A DNA stretch of 64,000 bases from Bacillaceae bacterium OF18-1A (GCA_027694045.1 JAQEWB010000012.1:1-64000); one strand, 5' to 3'; positions 10,453 to 20,398 are shown, counted from the first letter of the stretch. Notes: generated by a model not told the origin, from the sequence alone. Program-made: numbers and translations.

Positions 10453-11487
10453 ATGGGAGAAAAAATGTTAGGAATTATTAACGCAACGGGAAGTTTTCCT
10501 TCCTTAAAGAAAGTAACAGTGCATCGTTCACTAGCGGCGTTACCGTTTGGGGGCCGTTATAGACTCATTGATTTCATGCTTTCTAATATGGTGAATTCGA
10601 ATATTCATAGTGTAGCGGTTTTTACAAGTCATAAAAATCGTTCGTTAATGGACCATGTTGGTTCGGGGAAACAGTGGGATTTAGATAGAAAAAGAGACGG
10701 ACTGTTTTTATTCCCACCAAATTGCCAATGTGACCAAGATGAGTTTGGGTCTTTTGCACATTTCAGAAGACATATTGATTATTTCCTAAGAAGTAGAGAA
10801 GAGTATGTTGTTATTACGAATAGCCATCTTGTAACGGCACTAGATTTCCAAGCTGTGTTAGAGCGACATATACATACGTCAGCTGATATTACTGAAGTTT
10901 GTCATAATGGGATTTCGCTTCAAACATACGTGTTAAAGAAACAATTATTGTTAGATTTATTTGAGACATATAAAGATGTGGAACAATACAGTTTATTTGA
11001 TGTAGTGAGAGAAAAGCGCGGAGAATCATTGCACATTGCTACGTATGAACATACAGGGTATGTAGCTATTATTGATTCGATTGAAAGTTACTATAAACAT
11101 AGCTTAGAAATTTTGCAGCCTGCGATTTGGAAACAATTATTTAAAAAAGAAGCACCGATCTTTACGAAAGTAAAAGATGAGCCACCAACTCGTTACTTAA
11201 AGGATGCAGTTGTGAAAAATACAATGATTGCAAACGGCAGTATTATTGAAGGGGAAGTAGCAAATAGTGTCGTTTCCCGCTCGGTTAAAATTGGAAAAGG
11301 TTCAATTGTTCGTAATAGCATTATTATGCAAAAGAGCCAAATTGGAGATAACTGTATAATAGACGGTGTTATTATTGATAAAGACGTGAAAATTGGTGAT
11401 GGTGTAGTACTTAAAGGAAACGCCGATGAACCATACGTTGTAGAAAAAGGAAGCATTCAAAATAGCACGATTAATAGCTATTCGTGA
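10453..11487 (+). CDS. glgD: GlgD, regulatory subunit of ADP-glucose pyrophosphorylase
   Basis: The 344-residue protein is related to GlgC over its whole length (PFGGRYRLIDFMLSN, hexapeptide repeats at the C-terminus). It lacks the catalytic GGxGxRL loop, having IINATGSFPSLKKVTVHR instead. In Bacillus, GlgD is the non-catalytic partner that stimulates GlgC. The start is preceded by GAGGGGG. A tiny ATG-AAA-TGA open frame just before the start is probably meaningless. The gene is followed by a short hairpin repeat before glgA. Confidence 0.93.
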   Translation: MGEKMLGIINATGSFPSLKKVTVHRSLAALPFGGRYRLIDFMLSNMVNSNIHSVAVFTSHKNRSLMDHVGSGKQWDLDRKRDGLFLFPPNCQCDQDEFGSFAHFRRHIDYFLRSREEYVVITNSHLVTALDFQAVLERHIHTSADITEVCHNGISLQTYVLKKQLLLDLFETYKDVEQYSLFDVVREKRGESLHIATYEHTGYVAIIDSIESYYKHSLEILQPAIWKQLFKKEAPIFTKVKDEPPTRYLKDAVVKNTMIANGSIIEGEVANSVVSRSVKIGKGSIVRNSIIMQKSQIGDNCIIDGVIIDKDVKIGDGVVLKGNADEPYVVEKGSIQNSTINSYS

Positions 11488-11489
11488 AG

Positions 11490-11525
11490 AATCAGTGGGG
11501 GGATTCCCCCACTGATTAAAATTTT
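11490..11525. repeat. bcr1-derived hairpin between glgD and glgA
   Basis: AATCAGTGGGGG pairs with CCCCCACTGATT over a 4-base loop, followed by AAAATTTT. It matches the right-end hairpin of the bcr1-like elements in this window but lacks both TTTAT ends. It could act as a partial terminator or an RNA stabiliser inside the glg operon. Confidence 0.7.
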
Positions 11526-11598
11526 AATTTAAATGAAAACTCGAAGGGAGGAAGCTGCAAGAGAAGTAATATAAGCTTTTCGCGCAGTGGGACAACAA

Positions 11599-13029
11599 GT
11601 GAATATTTTATTTGCAGTATCAGAGTGTGTACCGTTTGTGAAATCGGGAGGATTAGCTGATGTAGCAGGTGCGCTCCCAAAAGAACTAAAAAAATTAGGT
11701 GTGGATGTTCGCATTATACTTCCAAATTATAGTCTTATTCCGCAAAAGTTGAGAGATGCGTGTACGTTACATAAAGTAATTAACGTGCCACTTGGGTGGA
11801 GAAATCAATATTGCGGGATTTTAAAGGGTGAACAAGACGGGATTACGTATTACTTAATAGATAATGAATATTATTTTAAGAGAGATTCCCTGTACGGTCA
11901 TTATGATGATGGAGAACGTTTTTCTTATTTTTCGAAAGCCGTTTTAGAGTGTATTCCGCACCTTGATTTCGAAGTAGATGTTCTTCATAGCCACGATTGG
12001 CATACAGCTATGGTAAATTTCTTGCTTCGTGAAAAGTATCAAGATAACCCATTATATGAGCGTATTAAAACGGTATATACGATTCACAACTTACAGTTCC
12101 AAGGTGTATTTCCTCCTGAAGTAATGTACGACTTGTTAGAGCTTGGTCATGAATATTTCAATAACGAGCAGTTAGAGTTTTATGGAAACGTAAACTTTAT
12201 GAAGGGCGGTATTATCGCTTCAGATCAAATTACAGCGGTCAGTCCGACATATAAAGAAGAAATTCAATATGAATTTTTCGGTGAGAAGTTAGATGGCTTG
12301 CTGCGAAAATATAATAATAAGCTTAGCGGTATTGTAAATGGAATTGATACGAGCGTATATAATCCAGAAACGGATCCTTATATTACAGCTCAGTATGATG
12401 CAGATTCATTATATGACAAGAATGAAAATAAACGCGCATTGCAGCGTTATTTTGGTTTGCCAGAGAAAGAAGATACACCAATTATTTCAATGGTTACTAG
12501 ATTAACGAAGCAAAAAGGTCTTGATTTAGTACGTACTGTATTCCGCGAAATAATGGAGGAAGATGTACAATGTATTATTTTAGGATCAGGCGATTCAGAG
12601 TACGAGCAGTTCTTTGAATGGATGGCTTATGAGTATCCAGAGAAGGTAAAGGTATATATCGGATTTAATGAAGAGCTTGCTCATCAAGTGTATGCAGGAA
12701 GCGATTTGTTTTTAATGCCATCATTATTCGAACCGTGCGGACTTGGACAACTTATCGCATTAGCGTACGGAACGATTCCAATTGTAAGAGAGACAGGTGG
12801 GTTAAACGATACTGTACATTCTTATGATGAAGAAACAGGAAAAGGAAATGGTTTCAGTTTCACGAACTTTAATGCACATGACATGTTGTATACAGTTCGC
12901 CGTGCAATAGAGTTTTATCACGATAAGCTAGTATGGGATGGGCTTGTAAAACAGGCGATGACGGAAGATTATAGCTGGGAGAAATCCGCTCTTGCTTATA
13001 AGAAATTGTATAAAAGTCTCACGGAATAA
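11599..13029 (+). CDS. glgA: Glycogen synthase (ADP-glucose)
   Basis: GlgA transfers glucose from ADP-glucose to the growing alpha-1,4-glucan (GT5). Visible motifs are [13 protein letters not shown] near residue 15 (ADP-glucose binding), HSHDWHTA, and the C-terminal GT-B site [13 protein letters not shown] choose GTG 11599 (476 residues, MNILFAVSE) because it matches the family's usual N-terminus. GTG 11587, with an in-frame stop just upstream at 11572, is the alternative. Neither has a strong ribosome site: GTGGGA precedes 11599, while a good GGGAGG lies too far upstream at 11546. Translation may therefore be weak or coupled. Confidence 0.93.
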   Translation: MNILFAVSECVPFVKSGGLADVAGALPKELKKLGVDVRIILPNYSLIPQKLRDACTLHKVINVPLGWRNQYCGILKGEQDGITYYLIDNEYYFKRDSLYGHYDDGERFSYFSKAVLECIPHLDFEVDVLHSHDWHTAMVNFLLREKYQDNPLYERIKTVYTIHNLQFQGVFPPEVMYDLLELGHEYFNNEQLEFYGNVNFMKGGIIASDQITAVSPTYKEEIQYEFFGEKLDGLLRKYNNKLSGIVNGIDTSVYNPETDPYITAQYDADSLYDKNENKRALQRYFGLPEKEDTPIISMVTRLTKQKGLDLVRTVFREIMEEDVQCIILGSGDSEYEQFFEWMAYEYPEKVKVYIGFNEELAHQVYAGSDLFLMPSLFEPCGLGQLIALAYGTIPIVRETGGLNDTVHSYDEETGKGNGFSFTNFNAHDMLYTVRRAIEFYHDKLVWDGLVKQAMTEDYSWEKSALAYKKLYKSLTE

Positions 13030-13047
13030 CATGTAGGTGGTGAAAAA

Positions 13048-15456
13048 ATGTTTACTCATGTTGAAAGTTTCAAATCTGCCTTTCTAGAAAAGTTAGAGAC
13101 GATGTATGGAAAAAGTTTTAAAGACTCTACAACTCGTGATCAATATAATACGCTCGGTCATATGGTACGTGAGTATATGAATAGTCAATGGCTTGCAACG
13201 AATGAAAGTTATCGTTCAGGAGAGCAAAAGCAAATGTATTACTTATCCATTGAGTTTTTACTTGGGCGTTTGCTCGGAAGTAACATATTAAATTTAGGCA
13301 TTAGAGATGTATGTGAACAGGGACTTTCTGAACTTGGGATTTCGTTGCACGAGTTAGAAGAAGTGGAAGCAGATGCAGGTCTTGGTAATGGTGGTCTTGG
13401 ACGATTAGCAGCCTGTTTTCTTGATTCATTAGCTTCTTTAAATTTACCGGGACATGGTTGTGGCATTCGTTATAAACATGGCTTATTTGACCAAAAAATT
13501 GTGGATGGTTATCAAGTTGAATATCCTGAACAGTGGCTTCTTCACGAAAATGTATGGGAAGTAAGAAGATATGATCAAGCTGTGGAAGTAAGTTATTTCG
13601 GTAATGTTGAACCACTAGAGGTTGATGGACGTTTAGAGTTCAGACATACGAATGCAGAAGTGATTATGGCAGTACCATATGACGTTCCTGTAGTAGGTTA
13701 TGAGACGAGTACTGTAAATACGCTTAGACTGTGGAACGCTGAACCAGTTCCTTTTCCGCAAAACTGCAAAGATATTTTGAAATATAAGCGTGAAACAGAG
13801 GCTGTATCAGAGTTTTTATATCCAGATGATACGCATGATGAAGGGAAAATACTTCGTTTAAAACAGCAGTATTTCCTCGTATCAGCAAGTTTGCAAAATA
13901 TCGTTCGTATGCATCGAGAAAGATATGGTAGCTTGCGTCAATTACATGAAAAAATTGCGATTCATATTAACGATACACATCCTGTGCTCGCGATTCCAGA
14001 ATTGATGCGTATTTTATTAGATGAAGAAAAACTAGCATGGGAAGAAGCTTGGCACATAACGACGCAGACGATTTCTTATACGAATCATACGACGTTATCA
14101 GAAGCGCTTGAGAAGTGGCCAATTCACATTTTTAAACCGCTATTACCGAGAATTTATATGATTATTGAAGAGATTAATGAACGTTTCTGTCATGAACTTT
14201 GGGAGCGTTATCCTTATGATTGGCATCGCATTGAAAATATGGCGATTATTGCGCATGATCTTGTGAAAATGGCTCATTTAGCAATCGTTGGAAGCCATAG
14301 CGTCAATGGTGTAGCGAAAATTCATACGGAAATTTTAAAGCAACGTGAAATGCGATTGTTCTATGAGTTTTATCCAAATAAGTTTAATAATAAAACGAAT
14401 GGGATCGCTCATAGACGCTGGTTAATGAAGGCGAATCCGCAGCTGACTAATCTCATTTCAGATGCGATTGGGACAGAGTGGAAGAAAGAGCCGATTAAAC
14501 TACAAGAATTGCAAAAGGTTCAACACGATGCTAGTTTTCAAGAGCGACTTGCAGGGGTGAAACAAGAGCGTAAGCAGATTTTAGCGGATCGCATTCATAA
14601 TAAAATGGGGATTACAATTGATCCGAATTCTATTTTTGATGTGCAAGTGAAAAGGCTACATGCTTACAAACGACAATTATTAAATGTCCTGCACATTTTA
14701 TATTTGTATAACCGTTTGAAAGAGGATACGAGTTTTACATTTTATCCGCGTACGTTTATTTTTGGCGCAAAAGCATCACCGGGCTATTATTATGCGAAAA
14801 AGATTATTAAATTAATAAATGAACTCGCAAGAAAAGTAAATAATGATCCGTATGTAAGTCAATATATGAAAGTTATCTTTCTAGAAAACTACCGAGTTTC
14901 TTTAGCGGAAGATATATTCCCAGCGGCAGATGTAAGTGAACAAATTTCAACTGCGAGTAAAGAAGCATCAGGAACAGGAAATATGAAATTTATGATGAAT
15001 GGTGCGATTACACTCGGGACGTTAGACGGAGCGAATATTGAAATAAAAGACCGGGTCGGTGATGATGCCTGTTTCATTTTCGGTTTAACAGCAGAAGAAG
15101 TGCTTCACTATTATCAAAATGGTGGATATCGTGCAAGTGATTATTATCACCACAATATGCACATAAAAAAAGTAGTAGATCAATTAACGAACGGTTTCTT
15201 TGCACATGCTGGAGCTGAATTCGAAGCCATTTACGATTCTCTCGTTATTCAAAACGATGAATATTTCGTGTTACGAGATTTTAGCCCTTATGCTGAAAGA
15301 CAAGAAGCCGTCGGCAGAGCTTATGAGAATAAGAAGAAATGGTTAGAGATGTCGATTTTGAATATTGCACAATCAGGTCATTTTGCGAGCGATCGAACGA
15401 TTTTGCAGTATAGTAATGAAATTTGGGGTATTGGTAATACGGTTAAACAGTTTTAA
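13048..15456 (+). CDS. glgP: Glycogen phosphorylase
   Basis: GlgP releases glucose-1-phosphate from glycogen using a PLP cofactor (GT35). The 802-residue length is typical for Bacillus. Family landmarks are ADAGLGNGGLGRLAACFLDS near residue 110 and the PLP-lysine segment around SKEASGTGNMKFMMNGA near residue 640. The ATG follows GTAGGTGG, 18 bases after glgA. It is the last gene of the operon and is followed by a strong terminator. Confidence 0.96.
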   Translation: MFTHVESFKSAFLEKLETMYGKSFKDSTTRDQYNTLGHMVREYMNSQWLATNESYRSGEQKQMYYLSIEFLLGRLLGSNILNLGIRDVCEQGLSELGISLHELEEVEADAGLGNGGLGRLAACFLDSLASLNLPGHGCGIRYKHGLFDQKIVDGYQVEYPEQWLLHENVWEVRRYDQAVEVSYFGNVEPLEVDGRLEFRHTNAEVIMAVPYDVPVVGYETSTVNTLRLWNAEPVPFPQNCKDILKYKRETEAVSEFLYPDDTHDEGKILRLKQQYFLVSASLQNIVRMHRERYGSLRQLHEKIAIHINDTHPVLAIPELMRILLDEEKLAWEEAWHITTQTISYTNHTTLSEALEKWPIHIFKPLLPRIYMIIEEINERFCHELWERYPYDWHRIENMAIIAHDLVKMAHLAIVGSHSVNGVAKIHTEILKQREMRLFYEFYPNKFNNKTNGIAHRRWLMKANPQLTNLISDAIGTEWKKEPIKLQELQKVQHDASFQERLAGVKQERKQILADRIHNKMGITIDPNSIFDVQVKRLHAYKRQLLNVLHILYLYNRLKEDTSFTFYPRTFIFGAKASPGYYYAKKIIKLINELARKVNNDPYVSQYMKVIFLENYRVSLAEDIFPAADVSEQISTASKEASGTGNMKFMMNGAITLGTLDGANIEIKDRVGDDACFIFGLTAEEVLHYYQNGGYRASDYYHHNMHIKKVVDQLTNGFFAHAGAEFEAIYDSLVIQNDEYFVLRDFSPYAERQEAVGRAYENKKKWLEMSILNIAQSGHFASDRTILQYSNEIWGIGNTVKQF

Positions 15457-15510
15457 ATAAATGATTAACATCGATGTACTAACAGTAATTTCTAATGTTA
15501 GTAAACTATA

Positions 15511-15558
15511 AATAAGTAAAACGAGCTTAATAATATTAAGCTCGTTTTACTTATTTTA
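15511..15558. terminator. Bidirectional terminator after glgP
   Basis: A stem of about 20 bp (AATAAGTAAAACGAGCTTAA and its complement) with an AT loop. It serves glgP on the plus strand and overlaps the end of the small minus-strand gene at 15551. Confidence 0.85.
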
Positions 15559-15694
15559 CTTCAGAAAGAAATGGAATAGTGGTATATATGATACCTGCCC
15601 CATCATACTCTCCTGTCGCAAAGTATGAAAATGTAAAGAAACCTGTAACTGTAAAAATTACAATAGGAAAAAGTGCAAAGATAAATTTTAACAT
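15551..15694 (-). CDS. 47-residue hydrophobic peptide
   Basis: A short open frame opens with MLKFIFALFPIVIFTVTGFF and ends IPFLSEVK. Its first 25 residues are one membrane segment, and Y, D and E residues follow. The ATG at 15692-15694 has an ideal ribosome site (GAGGGGA, 6 bases away), and the frame ends within the terminator shared with glgP. No family was recognised. The ribosome site, the membrane segment and the terminator together support a real gene. Confidence 0.65.
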   Translation of the reverse strand: MLKFIFALFPIVIFTVTGFFTFSYFATGEYDGAGIIYTTIPFLSEVK

Positions 15695-15770
15695 GTAAGG
15701 TCCCCTCATCCAAAAATAAATTCATATATTATTATAGTATACGGGTGTTTAATTTCCAAATGTTTACTGC

Positions 15771-16493
15771 CTAAAAATGAGAGGTCAGACATGTTTTGTA
15801 AGTTGAAATAGAATGATTATTTGTAATGGATTTTGTATTTTTCGTAAATGTCATGTTGTGATGAATGTGTGCGTACTCCCAGTCTTGCTCATTAAAGTGA
15901 ACATTTCGCGGAGGGAGGAGCGGAACGACATCAAATAAATTAACAAAGCGAAAACTACTAGCTACTTGTAGTTTATAGTAATTGCGAAATGCAATATCCC
16001 CCACCTTTGGAGAGGCAAATGTATAAAGTCCATATTGTGCAAAGGCAGTGTTAATTCGAGCATCTAATACGTGTAGTGTAGCGAGTGCGCCTCCTAGGCT
16101 ATGACCTGTTACGAGAAGTTTCTTATGAGCGGGTAAAGAGACGAGCATATCCATAATAGAATCTCGGCAGGATTCATAAATAGAAAGGAAGCCGTTATGG
16201 ACATTTCCACTGTTTAAAGAGTATGGATAAGGTCTTTGATTGACGAGCGAATCGATAATCCAATCTGTATCCGTTTGTGTCCCCCGAAAAGCTACGATAA
16301 TCGAATCCTCAGATTCTAGTATAAATCCAAACCAATCTGTCGCTTGAATGGCCTTTCCTTGAAAGCCTTGTACATATTGAAAACCATCAGGTATTTCGAA
16401 AATACCATTTTGTTTATATTGTTCATACGTTAACTCACAACAAGAAGCTAACAATATGGCGGTGTCTTTATCAAAAGATAAAGGAGTACGCAT
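15771..16493 (-). CDS. Class 3 lipase-like alpha/beta hydrolase
   Basis: A predicted esterase/lipase of 240 residues. The nucleophile elbow GHSLGGA is near residue 132, preceded by the oxyanion-region motif VAFRGTQTDTDWI, typical of class 3 lipases. A later Asp (NLFDVVPLLPP) and His (IHHNMTF) complete a plausible triad. There is no signal peptide, so it is probably cytoplasmic. The ATG at 16493 follows GGAGGG by 8 bases. The gene is monocistronic. The natural substrate cannot be told from the sequence. Confidence 0.85.
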   Translation of the reverse strand: MRTPLSFDKDTAILLASCCELTYEQYKQNGIFEIPDGFQYVQGFQGKAIQATDWFGFILESEDSIIVAFRGTQTDTDWIIDSLVNQRPYPYSLNSGNVHNGFLSIYESCRDSIMDMLVSLPAHKKLLVTGHSLGGALATLHVLDARINTAFAQYGLYTFASPKVGDIAFRNYYKLQVASSFRFVNLFDVVPLLPPRNVHFNEQDWEYAHIHHNMTFTKNTKSITNNHSISTYKTCLTSHF

Positions 16494-16631
16494 CAAGGAA
16501 GCCCTCCTTAAAGAAAGTATAGTTCAATATATGCAGTGAGGAACTTGATTCATTCTTTTTGAAAAAAGGGTTGAATCTACAGTTACGTGAGGGAGTATGA
16601 TTTTTGTAAATATTGTTAGGAGGAGTGTAAG

Positions 16632-16895
16632 ATGAGAAAAAAGGAAGGCTGTTCAATTGGTGAGTTTTCAAAGAGAACAGGCACATCAATACGGACACTG
16701 CAATATTACGATGAAATGGGCCTGCGTAAGACTGAAAAGAATGTTAGTTCTGTGCAAAGGGAAGATATATTAGAGCTACAGAAAATAGTGAGTCTTAAAG
16801 TATTGGAATATAGTTTAGAAGAAATACGGATCATGTTAAAAATGCCTCCAATGCGAAAAGCATCGGAGGCATTTTTTTTACTCTTTCCCATCTAA
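16632..16895 (+). CDS. Truncated MerR-family regulator running into a terminator
   Basis: The first about 75 residues form a MerR DNA-binding domain: [25 protein letters not shown], then the second helix region ending LEEIRIML. No effector domain follows. The last dozen residues ([12 protein letters not shown]) are encoded by the terminator hairpin at 16839-16879, so the natural 3' end seems to have been lost and the frame reads through the terminator to a chance stop. It has a good ribosome site (AGGAGTG). It may be a decaying gene or a minimal DNA-binding protein. Confidence 0.65.
   Translation: MRKKEGCSIGEFSKRTGTSIRTLQYYDEMGLRKTEKNVSSVQREDILELQKIVSLKVLEYSLEEIRIMLKMPPMRKASEAFFLLFPI
16839..16879. 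terminator. Bidirectional terminator between merR-like gene and AIM24 gene
   Basis: AAATGCCTCCAATGC pairs with GCATCGGAGGCATTT (one mismatch) around a GAAAA loop, with T8 on the plus side and A/T on the minus side. It lies inside the 3' end of the MerR-like frame and directly after the AIM24 gene. Confidence 0.9.
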
Positions 16896-17669
16896 TAAAC
16901 GACCAAGTCCACCTAATACGCTACCTTCACCGCTTCCTTGAGCTGCTGGGCTTGTCAGGCGTGCAGCTAATCGGCTAAGTGTTAAAGATTGAATCCAAAC
17001 TGTTCCAGGTCCTTCTAATGTCGCGAAGAACAGGCCTTCACCGCCGAATAGAGCTGTTTTCACTTTTCCAACGAATTGAACATCGTAGTTTACGTCTTTC
17101 GTCATTGCAACGAGACAACCTGTATCAATGCGAAGTTTCTCGCCAGGTTTTAATTCACGTTTGTATACAGTTCCACCTGCATGCATGAAAGCAAGTCCAT
17201 CACCTTCAAGTTTTTGCATAATGAAACCTTCACCACCGAAGAAACCAGTTCCAATTTTCTTTGTAAACTCGATCCCGATAGAAACACCTTTTGCGGCACA
17301 AAGAAATGCGTCTTTTTGGCAGACTACTTTCCCTTGATATTCTGTTAAATCTACAGGGACAATTTTACCAGGATAAGGAGCAGCGAATGATACGTGACGC
17401 TTGCCATGACCTGTATTTGTGAATACAGTCATAAACATGCTTTCGCCTGTTACAAGACGTTTACCAGCACCCATTAATTTTCCAAATAAACCGCCAGATG
17501 GCCCGGAACCGTCTCCGAAAATTGTTTCCATTTCGATGTAATCTTCCATCATCATCATTGCGCCAGCTTCTGCAATAACACTTTCTTCTGGATCTAATTC
17601 AATTTCAACGAACTGCATATCATCGCCATACAACTTATATTCGATTTCATGTGCCTTCATTTTTTTCAC
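16878..17669 (-). CDS. AIM24 / TIGR00266 family protein
   Basis: The 263-residue soluble protein has the family's repeating beta pattern and glycine-rich motifs ([71 protein letters not shown]). The family is widespread in bacteria and related to mitochondrial AIM24; its biochemical role is not established. The C-terminal [20 protein letters not shown] is a flexible tail. The ATG follows AGGTG. It is monocistronic and ends at a shared terminator. Confidence 0.85.
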   Translation of the reverse strand: MKKMKAHEIEYKLYGDDMQFVEIELDPEESVIAEAGAMMMMEDYIEMETIFGDGSGPSGGLFGKLMGAGKRLVTGESMFMTVFTNTGHGKRHVSFAAPYPGKIVPVDLTEYQGKVVCQKDAFLCAAKGVSIGIEFTKKIGTGFFGGEGFIMQKLEGDGLAFMHAGGTVYKRELKPGEKLRIDTGCLVAMTKDVNYDVQFVGKVKTALFGGEGLFFATLEGPGTVWIQSLTLSRLAARLTSPAAQGSGEGSVLGGLGRLLDGKE

Positions 17670-17782
17670 CTCGTATGTAATAGATACTTCTATTGTACAG
17701 AATTTAATGGCATTAGAATACTTTAGTTTAGTTAATTTTCAAATAAACTATGAATATGCAAATTCAACATTATATTAAAATG

Positions 17783-17907
17783 ATAAAGTGGAACTTTAAT
17801 CTGTGGGGAGGCCTCCCACGAGGGTTATTAGCCGACTCCCACCTAAATTCTTTGTACCAGCAGAACTATGAGGAGAGGGTTTTACTACCCACAAATAGCG
17901 GGATAAA
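17783..17907 (-). repeat. bcr1-like repeat (reverse orientation)
   Basis: The copy is bounded by ATAAA on both sides (17783-17787 and 17903-17907). Reversed, it reads like the full copy at 28329: CCCGCTATTTGTGGGTAGTAAAACCC at one end and the CTTTAATC hairpin at the other. It lies just upstream of the cspD promoter. Confidence 0.75.
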
Positions 17908-17934
17908 AAAATAATAAAATGAAAGTGTTCTCAT

Positions 17935-18312
<378 letters not shown>

Positions 18313-18323
18313 TTAGCTAGCGA

Positions 18324-18359
18324 CAAAAAGCATTCCGATTTTCGGAGTGCTTTTTTTTT
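18324..18359 (+). terminator. cspD terminator
   Basis: AAAAAGCATTCCGA / TCGGAGTGCTTTTT with a 3-base loop and a long T run. Confidence 0.92.
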
Positions 18360-18448
18360 ATTCTGTTATTTGAAAACAGTCCGAATGATGTAGGTTAATA
18401 ATCAGTGGGGGATGCACAGAACCCCCACCGATTCCAGTTTCAGTTTAT
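18357..18448 (+). repeat. bcr1-like repeat, right half only
   Basis: The copy is bounded by TTTAT at 18357 and 18444. It contains the right hairpin (AATCAGTGGGGG against CCCCCACCGATT). The right TTTAT covers the stop codon of the minus-strand YteA-like gene. Confidence 0.7.
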
Positions 18449-19176
18449 TCTTTAGAACTAGATTCATTTGAAGATAATTCACCTTTGAAAGTACGTTCTT
18501 CAAAATCATCAAGCATTTCTTCATATTCCTCATGTTCTTCTGTCGTGAAAACTTGTGGATTTTTCCCATACATATCCGTACCGATAAAGTTTTCAAAGTT
18601 CTCGACGTATCCTACATTTTCTTCGCTATTTATATACATACCATTATAGTTTCTTGAATCTTGTCTTTCGAAATCAGATGGTGTTTCAGATGTTCCGTAA
18701 TTTGCGACATCTTGCCATGCGTCTTCCGTATCATATTCAACAGAATGGTCTTCATCATACTTGACGAAAGAAGGTGTTAATACTTCTTCTTCAACCGGGC
18801 GTGTTGTCATATTTAATTGGTTTGTCGTGTGTTGTATACATGTTGTAGCGGTTGGCATTGCTTCTAATCTTTCAAACGGAATTTCCTCACCAGACACTTC
18901 ACAAATGCCGTACGTACCCGCTTCTATTTTTTGCAAGGCGTGTTTCGTATCTTCTAGCTGTTTATGCCAAAGTTCGATGAGCCCGAAATCTTTTTCACGT
19001 TCATACAATTCTGTTGCCATATCAGCTGGATGGTTGTCATAGCTAGATAATTCTCCAACGGAATCACGTTCAGATGCACGATCTTCATTTTCATGTGTTT
19101 GTATTGTTTGCTCTAGTTCTTGTTTTTGTTTTTCTAAAACGGATTTAAATTGATTTATTTGTTGTGGAGTTAACAT
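18445..19176 (-). CDS. YteA-family protein (DksA/TraR-like)
   Basis: The 243-residue protein has an N-terminal coiled coil (LEKQKQELEQTIQTHENED), the segment DNHPADMATELYEREKDFGL and a reduced DksA/TraR zinc-finger region (AGTYGICEVSGEEIPFERLEAMPTATTCIQH). Only one Cys is kept in each half of the finger instead of the CxxC pairs, so metal binding is doubtful. The C-terminal 110 residues are acidic and low in complexity. B. subtilis YteA is a relative of unknown precise function, linked to sporulation. The start follows GGAAGGTGG. Confidence 0.8.
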   Translation of the reverse strand: MLTPQQINQFKSVLEKQKQELEQTIQTHENEDRASERDSVGELSSYDNHPADMATELYEREKDFGLIELWHKQLEDTKHALQKIEAGTYGICEVSGEEIPFERLEAMPTATTCIQHTTNQLNMTTRPVEEEVLTPSFVKYDEDHSVEYDTEDAWQDVANYGTSETPSDFERQDSRNYNGMYINSEENVGYVENFENFIGTDMYGKNPQVFTTEEHEEYEEMLDDFEERTFKGELSSNESSSKE

Positions 19177-19273
19177 AGTCGTCCACCTTCCTACAATTCA
19201 GTTTCTTTACATAGTATGAGCGTTGGAAGTAGGAATTATGAGATGAATTTCATTTGCGGAGTCAGTATATGAA

Positions 19274-19303
19274 AGAAGAAGCTGCATGAGCAGCTTCTTT
19301 TTA
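19274..19303. terminator. Terminator at the 3' end of menA
   Basis: AGAAGAAGCTGC / GCAGCTTCTTTTT around ATGA. On the minus strand it closes menA, whose stop codon it touches. Confidence 0.8.
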
Positions 19304-20254
19304 TAGGAAATATCCAAGTAATAATCCGATTCCCATTAGGAAACCGAAAATTGTGTTTGTTTTTGCAGTTGCAATCATTGCAGGTACCATTTCCATTGGA
19401 ACGCTTTTACCGATAAAGCCTTTCGTCGCTTTAAATGCTTTCGGTGCACTTAAAAATACGATTAGCATCCATGGTGATACGATGTTCACGAGAATTAAAG
19501 CAATTGTCCAAATGTAAGCAACAATGAACATAGAAGCGAGGACACCAACGGCTCTTTCACGTCCAACGAGAATCGCTAACGTTTTACGACCATTTTCCTT
19601 ATCGCCATCTAAATCACGAATGTTGTTAGATAGTAAAATCGCACCAATTAAAATGGAGCTCGGAATAGATAATAAAATTATTTCTGATGTTACTGTTCCA
19701 GTTTGGATAAAGAATGAAATACCGATAATGATAACGCCCATAAATAATCCTGCTGTTAACTCTCCAAATGGTGTATACGCAATTGGAATTGGACCACCTG
19801 TATAAAGGTAAGCAACGGCCATACAAACAAGACCGATCGCAGCGAGCCACCAGCTAGAATTCATACAAATATAAACACCTAATAGTATTGCGATGCCGAA
19901 AAATCCAAATGCTAAGTTCAGTACCGTTTTTGGGTGAATACCATCGCGAACGATAGCACCACCGATACCAACCGAGCCTTCATGGTCAAGTCCTCTTTTA
20001 TAATCAAAGTATTCATTAAACATGTTCGTTGCTGCTTGAATGAGAAGACAAGCAAGAAGCATCATAAGGAAAAGAGGAAGGTGTATTTGATTTATACCTC
20101 CGACTTGCATCGCATATGCTGTTCCGATGAAAACAGGAACGAAAGCTGCGGTTAATGTATGGGGACGTAGTAAACTCCACCAAATGCGCCAGCCTGTTTG
20201 CTTATTTGGCTTTGGCGCTATAGGAGAGGAATTCGTTTCGACGTTCATTTCCAT
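19301..20254 (-). CDS. menA: 1,4-dihydroxy-2-naphthoate polyprenyltransferase
   Basis: MenA is the membrane enzyme that prenylates 1,4-dihydroxy-2-naphthoate on the way to menaquinone. It is a UbiA-family protein with about eight membrane segments and the Asp-rich motif NMFNEYFDYKRGLDHEG, followed by a second one, NNIRDLDGDKENGRKT. The frame is open further upstream, but AAAGGAGG sits 6 bases before the ATG at 20254, giving 317 residues. It is transcribed divergently from menF, and the two promoters are mirror images, which implies shared control of the pathway. Confidence 0.94.
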   Translation of the reverse strand: MEMNVETNSSPIAPKPNKQTGWRIWWSLLRPHTLTAAFVPVFIGTAYAMQVGGINQIHLPLFLMMLLACLLIQAATNMFNEYFDYKRGLDHEGSVGIGGAIVRDGIHPKTVLNLAFGFFGIAILLGVYICMNSSWWLAAIGLVCMAVAYLYTGGPIPIAYTPFGELTAGLFMGVIIIGISFFIQTGTVTSEIILLSIPSSILIGAILLSNNIRDLDGDKENGRKTLAILVGRERAVGVLASMFIVAYIWTIALILVNIVSPWMLIVFLSAPKAFKATKGFIGKSVPMEMVPAMIATAKTNTIFGFLMGIGLLLGYFL

Positions 20255-20291
20255 GTTGAATCCTCCTTTGGTCACATATTGTACACAACTA

Positions 20292-20398
20292 AGTGTAGAA
20301 AATGCATCATTTAGTGTCAACGTTTATTTTCTAGGAAGAGAAGGTGAATTTCTCAGAAATGCTAAACGTTGACAGGCCTTTCGTTTGAGGTGTATCTT
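20292..20398. promoter_or_regulatory. Mirror-image divergent menA and menF promoters
   Basis: Minus strand: TTGACA (20315-20320), 17 bases, TACACT (20292-20297) for menA. Plus strand: TTGACA (20369-20374), 18 bases, TATCTT (20393-20398) for menF. Each -35 is embedded in the same 12-mer, TAAACGTTGACA, so the two form an exact inverted repeat (20315-20326 against 20363-20374). Confidence 0.7.

Noticed and set aside
16878..17188. Plus-strand frames opposite the AIM24 gene
   Set aside because: Antisense shadows with no ribosome site; the minus-strand gene is clear.
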